Source: Hydractinia symbiolongicarpus
Lineage: Eukaryota; Cnidaria; Hydrozoa; Anthoathecata; Hydractiniidae
Reading direction: 5' to 3'
DNA length: 64,000 nucleotides
Assembly: GCF_029227915.1 (NCBI RefSeq)
Contig: NC_079882.1
Location: 17,806,501 to 17,870,500, forward strand
This document shows, piece after piece, positions 19,961 through 29,617 of this stretch. The notes beneath the pieces were generated by a model. The model was not told the origin of the DNA, did not search any database, and worked only from the letters and a program-made list of their open reading frames with translations. Numbering within the stretch: the stretch's first letter is position 1; every line of letters begins with the position of its first letter. The position numbers and the translations under genes were made by a program.

Positions 19961-22900
19961 CAAGGTAGTCTACAGTTTTGCTTGCACCATCTACGAAGCA
20001 GGAGGTGGCACGGCTCCGTATCACAAAACCAAGGGAAGCGAAGGATCGCTTACGAGCCTAGCTGACATCGAAGCCTTTATCGAAAAATGTGAAATGCAGC
20101 GATTAGATCTTGGAGATAACAAGTTTTTGGGGAAGGCGTACTTGCCACCAGAAAGAACAATCGAGACCCTAGGATCGTACGAAGGGAAAATAGTCTTCAA
20201 CCATGTGCAGATCAAGATCATCTCCACAAGGGAGCCCCTGTTAAGCTGTGGACCTTTGCCAGACTGGTTGCGAAAAAAGAGGTGCATCTACGCTGTGGAT
20301 GGTAAAGAAGAGCGAACGGACAACCTATGTGTCTGGCGATGCCTAGCCATTGAAAAGAGGGCCGGGGTAGAACGTGGAACAGAGTACCTTACAAGGCCAG
20401 CCCTCAAACTAGCACGCGAGTACTACGAGAACCCCAAACTGAAGCGTGAGGACGTGCGTCCTACAAAGCTCGTTGATTTCGAGGGCATAGCGAAGTGTTT
20501 CAAGATCAACATCAGAGTCTTTGAACCCAAGACCAACTCGGAGAAAGCGCCATGGAGACTCGTGTACGGTCAGAATCAATACAAAAAAAATTTAGACACA
20601 ATCAACCTTGGCATGCTGGATGGACACTGTTTCTACATCAAGGATTTAGACGTACTGGCACGACAGAAATGGGAATGCGAAGCCTGCAAGCAAATCTTTA
20701 CAAGCAGCGGAGATCTTACGAGACATAAGAAGATATGTCAAGGAAAAAAGCCGACTATCATCTGCAAAGGCAAGAAGGTCAAGCGCATGCCTAGCAAGTC
20801 AGAGAAGGTCTTTTACGGTGAGGGCTTCAGTTATGACGCTTGTAAATGGCTCGAGCACATGTCGAGGGAAACGGGAAGGCACATCCATCACGCGCTGTGT
20901 GGGCATGGAGGAGAACGGGTCATACGCTATGGCAAAAAGGAAAACCAAGTCTGCCTTGTAGACGGCTATGAGCCAGAGACTGAGACAGTCTATGAGTACC
21001 ACGGTTGCAAGTGGCACGGATGCCCCTGCCAAGGAACAAAACGAATAAATATCGATATACGGCCACCAAGTCTAAGGAGGAAGGCATCCGAAAACTTGGC
21101 TACAACCTCGTGACAGTGTGGGAGTGTGAGATCCCACCCAAAGCCAAGAGGTACTTCAAGAAAGAATTTGGACCCTACCCTCACTACATCGTGTTTGATT
21201 TCGAGGCCATCCTAGCACTTTTACACCAGCGGCAAACAGCAGACCTGATGTATGTATCGGAGCATGTGCCGGTCAGCGTCGCCATTCACGATAGTCTGAA
21301 CTGGGATCCAACGTTCCTGGAGCACGATGATCCAAAGATCTTGGTTAAACGGTTTGTGGAGCAGCTCGAAAAGAGACACGCCCTCATCGTGGAAGAGGTG
21401 GAGAGAATGTACCCGAGACCCAATGATTTTGACATGCTTCCAGACAAGACTCAGAAGGCATGACACGAGTGGGTAAACCAAGTGGCTGTGATCGGCTTCA
21501 ACAATGGCAAGTATGACCTGAACATGATCAAGCGGTACTTTGTCGATCAAATTGTCAGAAACGATAGCGAAAAGATCAACGTGGCGAAGAAAGACAACGA
21601 CTACATGTTTCTCACGACCTCGAGGTTCAAATTTCTCGATATCAAAAATTTTATTGCTCCTGGTATGAGCTACGACCTATGGTGCAAATCTCTGGATTGC
21701 AAGCTCAAAAAGCTGGTGTTCCCATACGAGTGGCTGACGAGCTATGACAAGCTAACCCACGTCGGACCCGTGGCGTACGAACATTTCTATAGCAGTCTTA
21801 TTGGGAAAAACAACCTCTCTCCTGAAGAGTACGAAACATTCCGTGCAGAGTTTTACAAGCGAGGCTGCGTCACCATGATGGACTGGTTGCGCGAGTACAA
21901 TCTAGCCGACGTGGAACCTTTCATCGAAGCAGTGGACAAGACAAGGTTGCAGTACTACAACGACGAGATAGACATTTTGAAAGACGCAGTAAGCATTCCA
22001 GGCGTATCGATGCGCTACGTCTTGAACAAGTCTCTACGACTGAATCCAAAGCTAGAGCTATACGCGCCAGGAGAACCATGCAAGCACAAGTGTAAGACTG
22101 CTTCAATAAGAAGTGCAAGGCGTGCAAAAAGGTGCACTGAGTGCACGAAGAATGAGGCCAACGAGCTCTTGCAGACGGGCATTGTGGGAGGGCCTGCGAT
22201 CGTGTTCTTTAGGTACCACGAGAGAGACGTGACGGGTATCAGATCTCACATCTACCAGGAGCCACGGAAGTGCAAAACTGTTTTGGGGCTTGACGCGAAC
22301 CTACTGTACCCGAGTAGGTTGATGAACTACTTTCCATGTGGTAAAGAGAAGCTGATCAAGAGCAACCCACCCACGGCTGAGCACAACATCGGACTGTTGA
22401 TAGAAGGTATGCAAAATGGATCCCTCTTTGGTTTTGCGCAGGTCGACATCGAGGTCTCTCTGGAGCTGCATGAAAAGTTTAGCGAGATGGCTCCGCTATT
22501 TGTGGTCAAGGAGATACCCGACGAGCAGATCCCCGAGCACATGCACGAGTACCTAAAAGCAACAGGGTGCAAACGTATTTCAGGCACACGTAAGCTCCTA
22601 GGGTTGATGGAAGCTGAAAAGATCTTGCTTTTCACAACCTTGCTCGAGTGGTACCTTGACCATGGCCTGAAGGTGACAGCGTTTTACCAATTTATCAAAT
22701 ATAAGCGAGGTAAACCGTTTGCGTGGTTTCCGGAAGAAATTGCGGATGCACGACGACAAGCCGACAAGGATCCTGACAAGCGTATTGCTGGAGATACGGC
22801 AAAGCTGAAAGGGACCTCGTTCTATGGGAAAATGATCGAAGATCAAGCGAGGCACGCGAACACCACTTTTACGAGAGATGAAAAGAAGGTGGATGCAGCG

Positions 22901-23539
22901 ATGAGATCGCCGTACCTTGAAGATCTTGAAGAGATAGGTGATGCTTACGAGATCCGAGAAGGAAAGAAAAAGGTGCATATCGACAGAGCGTACCAGTGCG
23001 GCATTGCGGTGTACCAGCTGGCCAAATTGCGCATGCTTGAGTTCTATTACGACTTCATCGACAAGTACGTGGATCGTCGAGACTTTGAATATATTTACAT
23101 GGATACGGACAGTGCCTATTTTGCCATCTCTGGAGAAGAGTTGCCAGATGTCGTTCGCCCTAAACTGCTTGATGAGTACGACAAAGACGTGAAAAACTGG
23201 CTCGTCACTGATAAGTACTCAAGTCGAACAGGAGGGATATTCAAACCGGGATTTATCGGGTTTAGGATGATTGCTGACTCAATCAAGTGTTACTTTGTGG
23301 AAGGGAAAGAGGGCACAAAGTTCTCCTGTAAGGGTATGTCAAAGAAGCGGAACGCTATGACATGGAAGAGGTATAAGAACGCATTGAATGGCTCTATTGA
23401 CACTGCGAAAAACGTAGGTTTCCGGGTGCGCAACCAGGGGATGGTTACGTACGAACAAAACAAGCTGGGGCTCTCGGCGTTTTATGATAAGCGGAAGGTA
23501 CTCGAGGATGGCATCCACACAGTACCGCTAGAGTTGTAG
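19953..23539 (+). pseudogene. polB: protein-primed family B DNA polymerase (B copy)
   Basis: Nearly full length in three pieces. N-terminal region: OTU-like or unknown fold, then a C2H2 finger (CEACKQIF..HKKIC, near 20670), then YEYHGCKWHGCPC and VTVWECE, an endonuclease-like insert common in adintovirus-type polymerases. Exonuclease motifs FDFEAI and IGFNNGKYDLN follow; palm motif A is LDANLLYPSR, motif B KLKGTSFYGK and motif C YMDTDSAYF, then KGMSKKRN. Lesions: a frameshift near 21010-21060 and an in-frame TGA at 21461-21463. All catalytic motifs survive. It heads the plus-strand gene cluster of B. Confidence 0.9.
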
Positions 23540-24223
23540 GTCGCGTTGAAAAATATTTGTGTTGTTCTTTTTTCACAACTTTGAGTCACTCCTCTTCAGT
23601 ATAAAGCGGTAGCAACAAGATAAAACTCATTTGCCTCATCCATTCAAAAATGATAAACACATTTCTGAATAATCAAGAGGTTTTCTGTATGATGTGCAAA
23701 CGAGCTAGCCGGTGATGCGTGAATTTTCACACAGGTGGTACTCAAGGTGATACTGAATAGCCTATATACGAAGCTCGAATTATAGTAAAATTGTGGGAGC
23801 AGGCTTAGATCCTGGCTGAAGGGTAGAAGTGCGCGGGCGAGAGCACGTCCTAGCTGGAAGCGGCCGTCTCGCCCCGGTTTCTCCCACACTGTGTCACGAC
23901 GGGAAAAATTGTGCCAGTCGGGAAAAATTGTGCCAAATGCCGGTTAAATGTCAGTGCTAGGAACGGCCTCTGAAAGTGCTCACTTAAAAGGGTGGGTTTC
24001 GTTAATGTGTAGTACAAGCACGACATTCTGTATAGAGTATAAAGAGCAAGTACGCTAAGCCTGCAAAGCAGGACAGCACTGAAAAACACCTCGGATATGG
24101 TGAACCAAAGGCTATGAGTGGTACACTCACAGAATCAAAAACCCTCTGGATTCAAACAACAACAACAAAAACAACAAAAACCTAGAGGGTTCCCTTGCGA
24201 GGGTTTTGTTTTGAAAAATAAAA
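23540..24223. other. non-coding insertion within Polinton B
   Basis: In A only 25 bp separate the corresponding genes, so this 0.7 kb is probably acquired. It holds a direct repeat GGGAAAAATTGTGCCA (about 23900 and 23919) and, just before the next gene, a hairpin formed by ACCCTCT/AGAGGGT around a CAA-rich loop (24137-24190). Confidence 0.45.
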
Positions 24224-24868
24224 ATGATGAACGACATAGGCCTCACTGTAGCAATAATTCTTCCGTACGCCTTGATCGTGCTCTGCTTTTTGCGCTATAG
24301 AAGGCTTCAAATAAAGACGTCTGCAATCTCAGAAATATTTGATGTTGTAGACACATCAGCAGAAGCTTTTGAACATCGTGAAAAACCTATCGACAAACGT
24401 CAAGCTTTGAAAGAAGCTATACGCAAAGGCAAACAGCATCTCTTACCCCAAAAATGTACCGAAGGATTTGTCGACAAAGCTCCTGAGGAGGCGATCGACA
24501 AGACGTACGCCAACTATGTTCAACGAGAGCTCCACGATAAGGGGGAGAAGACAGCCAAGGCACTATCTTCACATGCGATTATCATGTACGCGAAGGCCGT
24601 AGGTAATGTTGTTCAACTCGATAGTGCGGAGGGTCTGAAAAAAGACATCGAGGAAGATCCGATTATAAGGGACTCCATGGCAGATTTGGGGATCCTTGTG
24701 TACTCTGCCTTTGGAAAATATCTAGCGCCACTATTGGTTGCTGCTCATACCATTAATCACACTCAGCTCTCCGTGAAGCATGTGTCCAAAACAGATGAAA
24801 AGCGAGATGACGAACAGCAAGAAAAATATGGGAAACAGTCTTTTGAAGTTTCACATGAGCAATCGTGA
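24224..24868 (+). CDS. N-terminally anchored membrane protein (B, copy 1)
   Basis: 214 residues, intact. Hydrophobic helix at about residues 6-22 (LTVAIILPYALIVLCFL), then a basic RYRR stop-transfer, a charged middle with KGKQHLLP and ELHDKGEKTAKAL, and a conserved DPIIRDSMADLGILVYSAFGKYLAPLLVAAHT segment with a second hydrophobic stretch. Tail is polar. The A homologue at 16164-16734 conserves both hydrophobic parts. AAATAAAA precedes the ATG. A partial tandem copy follows. Function unknown; a virion membrane role is likely by context. Confidence 0.65.
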   Translation: MMNDIGLTVAIILPYALIVLCFLRYRRLQIKTSAISEIFDVVDTSAEAFEHREKPIDKRQALKEAIRKGKQHLLPQKCTEGFVDKAPEEAIDKTYANYVQRELHDKGEKTAKALSSHAIIMYAKAVGNVVQLDSAEGLKKDIEEDPIIRDSMADLGILVYSAFGKYLAPLLVAAHTINHTQLSVKHVSKTDEKRDDEQQEKYGKQSFEVSHEQS

Positions 24869-24986
24869 AATTATTGATCGTGTAAACAAGGGGAAAATAG
24901 GCACGGTACACAGCTTGGTGCAGCATTTACAGTGACTCCTACTCACGCGCTTGGGTAATCCTGACACCAGAAGGTGATCGCTTTCA

Positions 24987-25435
24987 CGACATAGACCTCA
25001 CTGTAGCAATAATTCTTCCGTACGTCTTGATCGTGCTCTGCTTTTTGCGCTATAGAAGGCTTCTAATAAAGATGTCTGCAATCTCAGAAATATTTGACGA
25101 AGTCGACACACCAGAAGCTTTTGAACATCGTGAAAAACCTATCGACAAACGTCAAGCTTTGAAAGATGCTATACGCAAAGGCAAACAGCATCTCTTGCCG
25201 AAGAAATGTACTGAAAGCTTTGCTGACAAGGCACCAGATGAGGTGATCGAAAAAGCGTATGCGGAATTCATTCAACGTGAAATTAACGAGAAAGGCGAAA
25301 AGACCGCCGAGGCAATATATTCACATGCGATTAGCATATGGTTGCTGCTCACACGATTAACCACGTCTCCGTGAAGAATGTGTCCAAAACAGATGAAAAG
25401 CGAGATGACGAACAGCAAGAAAAAGATGGGGAGTG
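24987..25435 (+). pseudogene. partial tandem copy of the membrane protein gene
   Basis: Nearly identical to the start of the preceding gene (from GACATAG-CCTCACTGTAG), with an offset of about 756 bp. It lacks the initiating ATG of copy 1; an internal ATG after TAATAAAG at 25072 could start a shorter product. About 170 bp are deleted at 25336, removing the conserved C-terminal hydrophobic segment and shifting the frame. The last part matches copy 1 again (CAGATGAAAAGCGAGATGAC). Confidence 0.7.
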
Positions 25436-25456
25436 GGCAAGTCTCCAACTAAATAA

Positions 25457-25852
25457 ATGAGTGAAGAACAATCTAACCAAGTCATATCCAAGAAGAATGA
25501 GGGTCGTGTTGCTGCTGGCAAAAGACTTGCTGAATGGAATCGCAAGAACAAGGCTGACTTACAGAAGAACTTGGGAAAAAGTACTTCGCAAGATGATCAG
25601 GAACCTGTCGCAGGTCCTCACAAGTTCCCGGACAGTGCATATCTCTATGGCGCAGCAGGTATTGTCGTACTTGCCGTTTGCGTGGCAGTCTATTACATAC
25701 GTAAGCAGCCTGCTGAAACCCCAGAGCCATCGCCTAGCGTCTCCACAGGAGTACGTGCGCCCGTGTTAGGGGAAGGGCGAAGCCCGTCTCAACCCACGCA
25801 AAAGCAACGCGAAGAGCGTCAACCTGATATCGACATTTTCAAGATGCGATAA
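25457..25852 (+). CDS. single-pass membrane protein ending in DIDIFKM (B copy)
   Basis: 131 residues. GRVAAGKRLAEWNRKNK in the N-terminal cytosolic-type segment, one hydrophobic helix (SAYLYGAAGIVVLAVCVAVYYI, about residues 60-81), Pro-rich C-terminus, final DIDIFKMR as in A (15818-16159). A GC-rich hairpin mini-repeat (GGAAGGGCGAAGCCCGTCT, 25771-25789) is inserted within the coding frame of the tail, which A lacks. AAATAA directly precedes the ATG. Confidence 0.65.
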   Translation: MSEEQSNQVISKKNEGRVAAGKRLAEWNRKNKADLQKNLGKSTSQDDQEPVAGPHKFPDSAYLYGAAGIVVLAVCVAVYYIRKQPAETPEPSPSVSTGVRAPVLGEGRSPSQPTQKQREERQPDIDIFKMR

Positions 25853-25862
25853 CCTATAATAA

Positions 25863-26080
25863 ATGAGCAGCAAAGAGTATGAGAAAGAAGTCGTTGATTC
25901 CTTGTGGGAATCTGTCAGACTAGTATCCTATACTATTGTCTGGGAGTTTCTAGACCGGGGGCCAAGATGGACACGGAGGACGGCTTGAAGCTCGCTGGAT
26001 ATATGACAGGAGCGATATTATTCGACGATTACGCGATAAAACAAGGGTGGTATAAGCGTTCCATGATGCCTACAAAATAG
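25863..26080 (+). pseudogene. small conserved Polinton protein (B copy)
   Basis: TATAATAA lies directly before the ATG. Frame 1 (25863-25988) has VDSLWESVRLVSYTI; a second short frame (25967-26080) ends WYKRSMMPTK. A has the same two blocks at 15599-15791, also in different frames, so either both copies are frameshifted or these are two overlapping small genes. Function unknown. Confidence 0.5.
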
Positions 26081-26124
26081 TTGACCACATTCGTGTTTAC
26101 CCCGAGCGTAAACACGAGTTAAAC

Positions 26125-26733
26125 ATGGAGACCAAGAAATGCTGTTCAAAGTGTAAAAAAAGTCTTTCGCCGCTAAACAATTTTAGAATCAAAGGGAACG
26201 GGGAACGAAAGTATTGTGTCAAATGTCTAGATAAAAAGAAGGAATCGCAAGAACGCAGTAGATGCATTGAACATGGTAGGAGGATATCCTGCTGTAAAGA
26301 CTGTGGAGGTGGAGCCATATGCCTGGAACACGGCAGGGTAAGATCAACATGCAAAGACTGCGGAGGTGGTGGTATCTGTATCGAACATGGTAGGCGGATA
26401 TCCCGCTGCAGGGACTGCGACCCCGCCGGACATCGCGCCAGTGTTGTGGGATGTCGGGTCTGGCATGCTGTAAAAAAGGATCTTAGTTCCGAAGAATATC
26501 TCGGGTGCGATATCGCGACACTGCGGTCACATATCGAAGCTCAGTTTTCAGATGGCATGACATGGGATAATTACGGGGAGTGGCACATAGATCATAAAAT
26601 GCCGCTACGGTATCATGAAAATGGTGATGTCCCATCGCTTGATGAGGTGACGAGAAGACTACACTATACAAATACCCAACCAATGTGGGCAAGCGAGAAC
26701 ATTAGAAAAGGTAACCGCTTCATCTCTAAGTAA
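26125..26733 (+). CDS. HNH-type endonuclease with zinc ribbon and Cys/His repeats
   Basis: 202 residues, intact. Residues 1-37 form a zinc ribbon (CCSKC..CVKC). Residues 47-100 hold three repeats of the type C-x-EHGR-x5-CKDC, each with its own Cys/His set. Residues 150-200 carry the HNH signature: WHIDHKMPL, then NTQPMWASENIRKGNR. Cys-His repeats of this kind with HNH domains occur in large DNA viruses. It may cut or nick DNA for replication, packaging or competition with other elements; that is inference. It sits directly before the packaging ATPase. The A copy is a remnant without the repeats. Confidence 0.75.
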   Translation: METKKCCSKCKKSLSPLNNFRIKGNGERKYCVKCLDKKKESQERSRCIEHGRRISCCKDCGGGAICLEHGRVRSTCKDCGGGGICIEHGRRISRCRDCDPAGHRASVVGCRVWHAVKKDLSSEEYLGCDIATLRSHIEAQFSDGMTWDNYGEWHIDHKMPLRYHENGDVPSLDEVTRRLHYTNTQPMWASENIRKGNRFISK

Positions 26734-26793
26734 GCGCCCTACAAGCTTCGTGTCTGTCACTAGGCAAACACAAAGCAATACCCTCAGAATAAA

Positions 26794-27402
26794 ATGGACA
26801 TTGTCAAAGACCCGCATACGGCAATCTTTACTGGGCCTACAAGCTGTGGCAAGACGCAGCGTGTCCTGAATTTGATTGAGAACGAGTATAGGCAGCATTT
26901 TGACAACATTGTCATTCTCTGCCCTACAATCCGCTGGAATAAGACCTATCAAGAGAGGTCCTCGCTGTGGAACAACGACTACGTGTTTCTGGTGGAGCCC
27001 AAGGAGCAGCTGTTCGAATGGATCCAAAAACTGTTATCATTGCTGGCGGGCGAAGAGACGTTGTTTATCGTTGACGATATGATAGCCGAGACGATGCTTG
27101 ATAAAAAGCGACAGCCCTTGCTTGAGCTTGCAATCAGTGGTAGACATCGCAAACACAGTCTCTGGCTACTAACGCAGTCGTATACCGCCTTGCCGAAGAA
27201 CCTTCAAAGGCAAAAAAAGCAGTTGTTCATGTGGTACCCCCACGAACGATCGGATTTGAAATTGATCGACGAGGAAACAAACATGATCAGCGACTGGGAA
27301 AACATCAAGGCTCAGCTCAAAAAGTCAAAGCACGCTTGCTTGTACGTAAGACTGGAGCATCCTAGAAGTTACAAGATTGTTGGATGCAAGTTAGACTCTT
27401 GA
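26794..27402 (+). CDS. A32-like genome packaging ATPase
   Basis: 202 residues, intact. Walker A is GPTSCGKT (residues 15-22), Walker B is LFIVDD (about residues 89-94), followed by SGRHRKHSLWLLTQSY, the sensor-like segment typical of FtsK/HerA-type packaging ATPases of Polintons, adintoviruses and large DNA viruses. It would pump the element genome into the capsid. AATAAA precedes the ATG. Polinton A has no counterpart. Confidence 0.85.
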   Translation: MDIVKDPHTAIFTGPTSCGKTQRVLNLIENEYRQHFDNIVILCPTIRWNKTYQERSSLWNNDYVFLVEPKEQLFEWIQKLLSLLAGEETLFIVDDMIAETMLDKKRQPLLELAISGRHRKHSLWLLTQSYTALPKNLQRQKKQLFMWYPHERSDLKLIDEETNMISDWENIKAQLKKSKHACLYVRLEHPRSYKIVGCKLDS

Positions 27403-27415
27403 CATATAAGAAAAG

Positions 27416-27613
27416 ATGGATAATGAGAGCGTAATTAAAGCTGTGTATCAGGCTCTTTTGAGAGCCCACGACAGACTGATAGATGCAGTGCATGATGACG
27501 ATGACAGCAAACTGGTAAACACGACTCGGGATATTAAAGAGTTATGCAAAAAATATCCATGGCTTCCTCAGCTTGGTGTTCATTATTGGATCTATGAGCC
27601 TTGGCGTGTATAG
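27416..27613 (+). CDS. small acidic protein of unknown function
   Basis: 65 residues beginning 14 bp after the ATPase stop, with TATAAGAAAAG before the ATG. Helical N-terminal half, an Asp-rich stretch (HDDDDS), and a Trp/Tyr-rich end. No domain recognised. The short spacing suggests co-expression with the ATPase. The 3' end shares the GAGCCTTGGCGTG string that precedes the two BRO copies. Confidence 0.5.
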   Translation: MDNESVIKAVYQALLRAHDRLIDAVHDDDDSKLVNTTRDIKELCKKYPWLPQLGVHYWIYEPWRV

Positions 27614-27690
27614 TGCCTGCGCTCGAAGACTCAACTTTCTTGTAGATTCACGAGGCTACAAAAAATATCGTCAGCTTACCACTCCTTGAC

Positions 27691-27870
27691 AAGGTGTGGA
27701 CAGATCTGTCCACACCCAGCCAAACACAGTTTTGCTGCCAGAGCCAGGCCTTTATTGCTTCCTTTTGAGGTGTGGCAGACCTGAAGCAGAACCCTTTTTG
27801 GAATGGGTTGTTGAAGAGGTGCTGCCCAGAAAATGCGAAGGCTTGCTGGATCTAGTAATTTTGTGACTTT
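27691..27870 (+). pseudogene. BRO-N domain fragment
   Basis: Short stretch readable as LLRCGRPEAEPFLEWVVEEVLP across frames, almost identical to the segment LLRCKKSKAEPFLEWVVEEVLP of the BRO gene at 28709. It ends at a copy of the TTTTGTGACTTTTTTCGAATC block that also precedes the second BRO gene. A leftover of a tandem duplication. Confidence 0.6.
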
Positions 27871-27919
27871 TTTTCGAATCACAAAAAACTGTGGTTGAGC
27901 CTTGGCGTGCATAAGAAAG

Positions 27920-28650
27920 ATGTCTTGTCTTGTTGAAGTTAACAATACCAAGTTACATACCGTAAAAATCAACGGTCGCCCTAGGACTCGTGCTAAAGAA
28001 GTAGTACAAGGCGCACTGGAGTACAAAAAAGACACATTTGATACCATCCGCAACCACTGTAGTCAGGAAAATTACACTCAAAAGTGGCAACTGAGCGGTT
28101 CCCCCGGGGAACCTGTGAAATGGTCATCCGACTCTCAATACTACGACCTCTACATCAATGAAGAGGGTATGTATGAGCTGGTGTTTAGAAGCCACCAACC
28201 CAAAGCGAGAAGGTTCAGGAAATATTGCTGCAACAAAATGTTCCCACTAATACGTCAAAAAGTAGAGTTCAAGACCATCGAAGAGCAGCGTCAAGCTCTG
28301 GCGCTCCTCAACGACGACTTGGAGGACAGGGATAGACAACTTATGGTGCTGGAGGATGATCTTGAAGAAAAAGATAGACAACTTGCGGTACAAGCGCAAG
28401 AAATCACAGAGCTACGACAGCGACATGGAACATGTCGCAAGATCCTCGAAAAGATAACGGGATGGTTATAATCCAGAAGAATAACAACGATGAATATCGC
28501 TATATGTGGGCAATAAGGCTATGTAGCGCAAAATATTCGCAACAAGTTAACAGATCATCCCAACGGTCAACTCGTCCAAATGTACATTACAACTGGCTCC
28601 GAGATCGTGGATGCATCGATCGCCCGTGTCAGCTTGGATCCAGTAATTTT
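27920..28650 (+). pseudogene. BRO-family protein, copy 1
   Basis: BRO-N type DNA-binding protein followed by a heptad coiled coil (LALLNDDLEDRDRQLMVLEDDLEE) and the start of a DUF3627-like C-terminal domain (NGMVIIQKNNNDEY), which is frameshifted after 28440 and readable to about 28650. The N-terminal domain differs strongly from copy 2 (GMYELVFRSHQPKARRFRK takes the place of the LYYFLLR block), so N-terminal domains are interchangeable here while the coiled coil and C-terminus are shared. BRO proteins are known from baculoviruses, large DNA viruses and phages; roles in nucleic-acid binding and host regulation. ATG follows TAAGAAAG. Confidence 0.7.
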
Positions 28651-28708
28651 GTGACTTTTTTCGAATCACAAAAAAAACTGTGGTTAAGCCTTGGCGTGTA
28701 TAAGAAAG

Positions 28709-29527
28709 ATGTCCTTGGTCAGTAATTTTTTCGAAGACAGCAAAGTTCGTTCTTTGTACATTAAGGAAAGAGGCCGATGCCTCGTAGCCAAAGACGTGTG
28801 GAGAGCTGTCGGCTATGATGATAATCGTGATGGTAGAAAAGCTATTCAGGCACATGTACCGGAGAAGAATGTAAAGCGGGCCTGGGAGGTTAAAAGTACC
28901 GCAGAAGACAAGGGGGTCGATATCGACCCCCTTCATCCAGACACGATGTTACTGACAGAACCCGGTCTCTATTACTTCCTTTTAAGGTGTAAGAAATCCA
29001 AGGCAGAACCATTTTTGGAATGGGTTGTTGAAGAGGTTTTACCTCGAGAGGTCCGCAAGCTTGCTGGAATTGTAGAAGAAAATTAAGCGGCGCTGGCGCT
29101 CCTCAACGACGACTTGGAGGACAAGGATCGTCAAATTCTTACCCTAGAGGAAGATGTTGACGACAGAGATCGAACGATAGCCGCACAAAAGCAAGAAATT
29201 GAAGAACTACATAAGCGAGCCGTTCCTCACCTTGAAGACCCTAGAAAGGATAACGGAATGGTTATAATCCAAAAGAATAACAACGATGAATATCCGTATG
29301 TCTTTATATGTGGGCAACAAGGCTATGTAGCGCAAAAGATTCGCAACAAGTTAACAGATCATCCCAACGGTCAACTCGTCGTTCTTGCAGAAACTCCAAA
29401 TGCCATTGTACATTACCACTGGCTACGAGAGCGTGGATGCATCAAAGTAAATCCCGAACGTCCAAGGCACTTTCGATTAGGTTGTAATTATACACATCAA
29501 AGATTGATGGAGCTTGCCGAGATCTAG
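28709..29527 (+). pseudogene. BRO-family protein, copy 2
   Basis: BRO-N domain at residues 1-120 (VRSLYI, LVAKDVWRAVGY, TEPGLYYFLLRC, FLEWVVEEVLP), then an in-frame TAA at 29084-29086, then the same frame continues with a coiled coil (ALALLNDDLEDKDRQI) and a DUF3627-like C-terminal domain (KDNGMVIIQKNN to LRERGCIKV) to 29527. Apart from the single stop the gene is complete. The upstream 60 bp match those of copy 1, so the locus arose by tandem duplication with a unit of about 790 bp. Confidence 0.75.
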
Positions 29528-29544
29528 GATTTTTTTTGTAACCC

Positions 29545-29595
29545 GTGCTCCTGCGGAGCCGCCAGGCGATGTCAGCGGAAGGGCGAAGCCCGTCT
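29545..29595. repeat. GC-rich multi-hairpin mini-repeat
   Basis: Three adjacent stem-loops: CTCC-TGC-GGAG, CCGC...GCGG, and GGGC-GAA-GCCC. Parts of this module recur in Polinton B at 25771-25789, 29873-29922, 30951-30970, 32772-32790 and 33943-33971, and not in Polinton A or elsewhere in the window as far as I can see. Confidence 0.6.
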
Positions 29596-29617
29596 TAATA
29601 GATTACAAAAACTATGC

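Noticed and set aside
23899-23938. Regulatory tandem operator (GGGAAAAATTGTGCCA twice)
   Set aside because: Only two copies in an acquired spacer; no further support for a regulatory role.
28547-28936. Minus-strand frame across the BRO duplication
   Set aside because: Overlaps the BRO genes on the other strand and has no domain.
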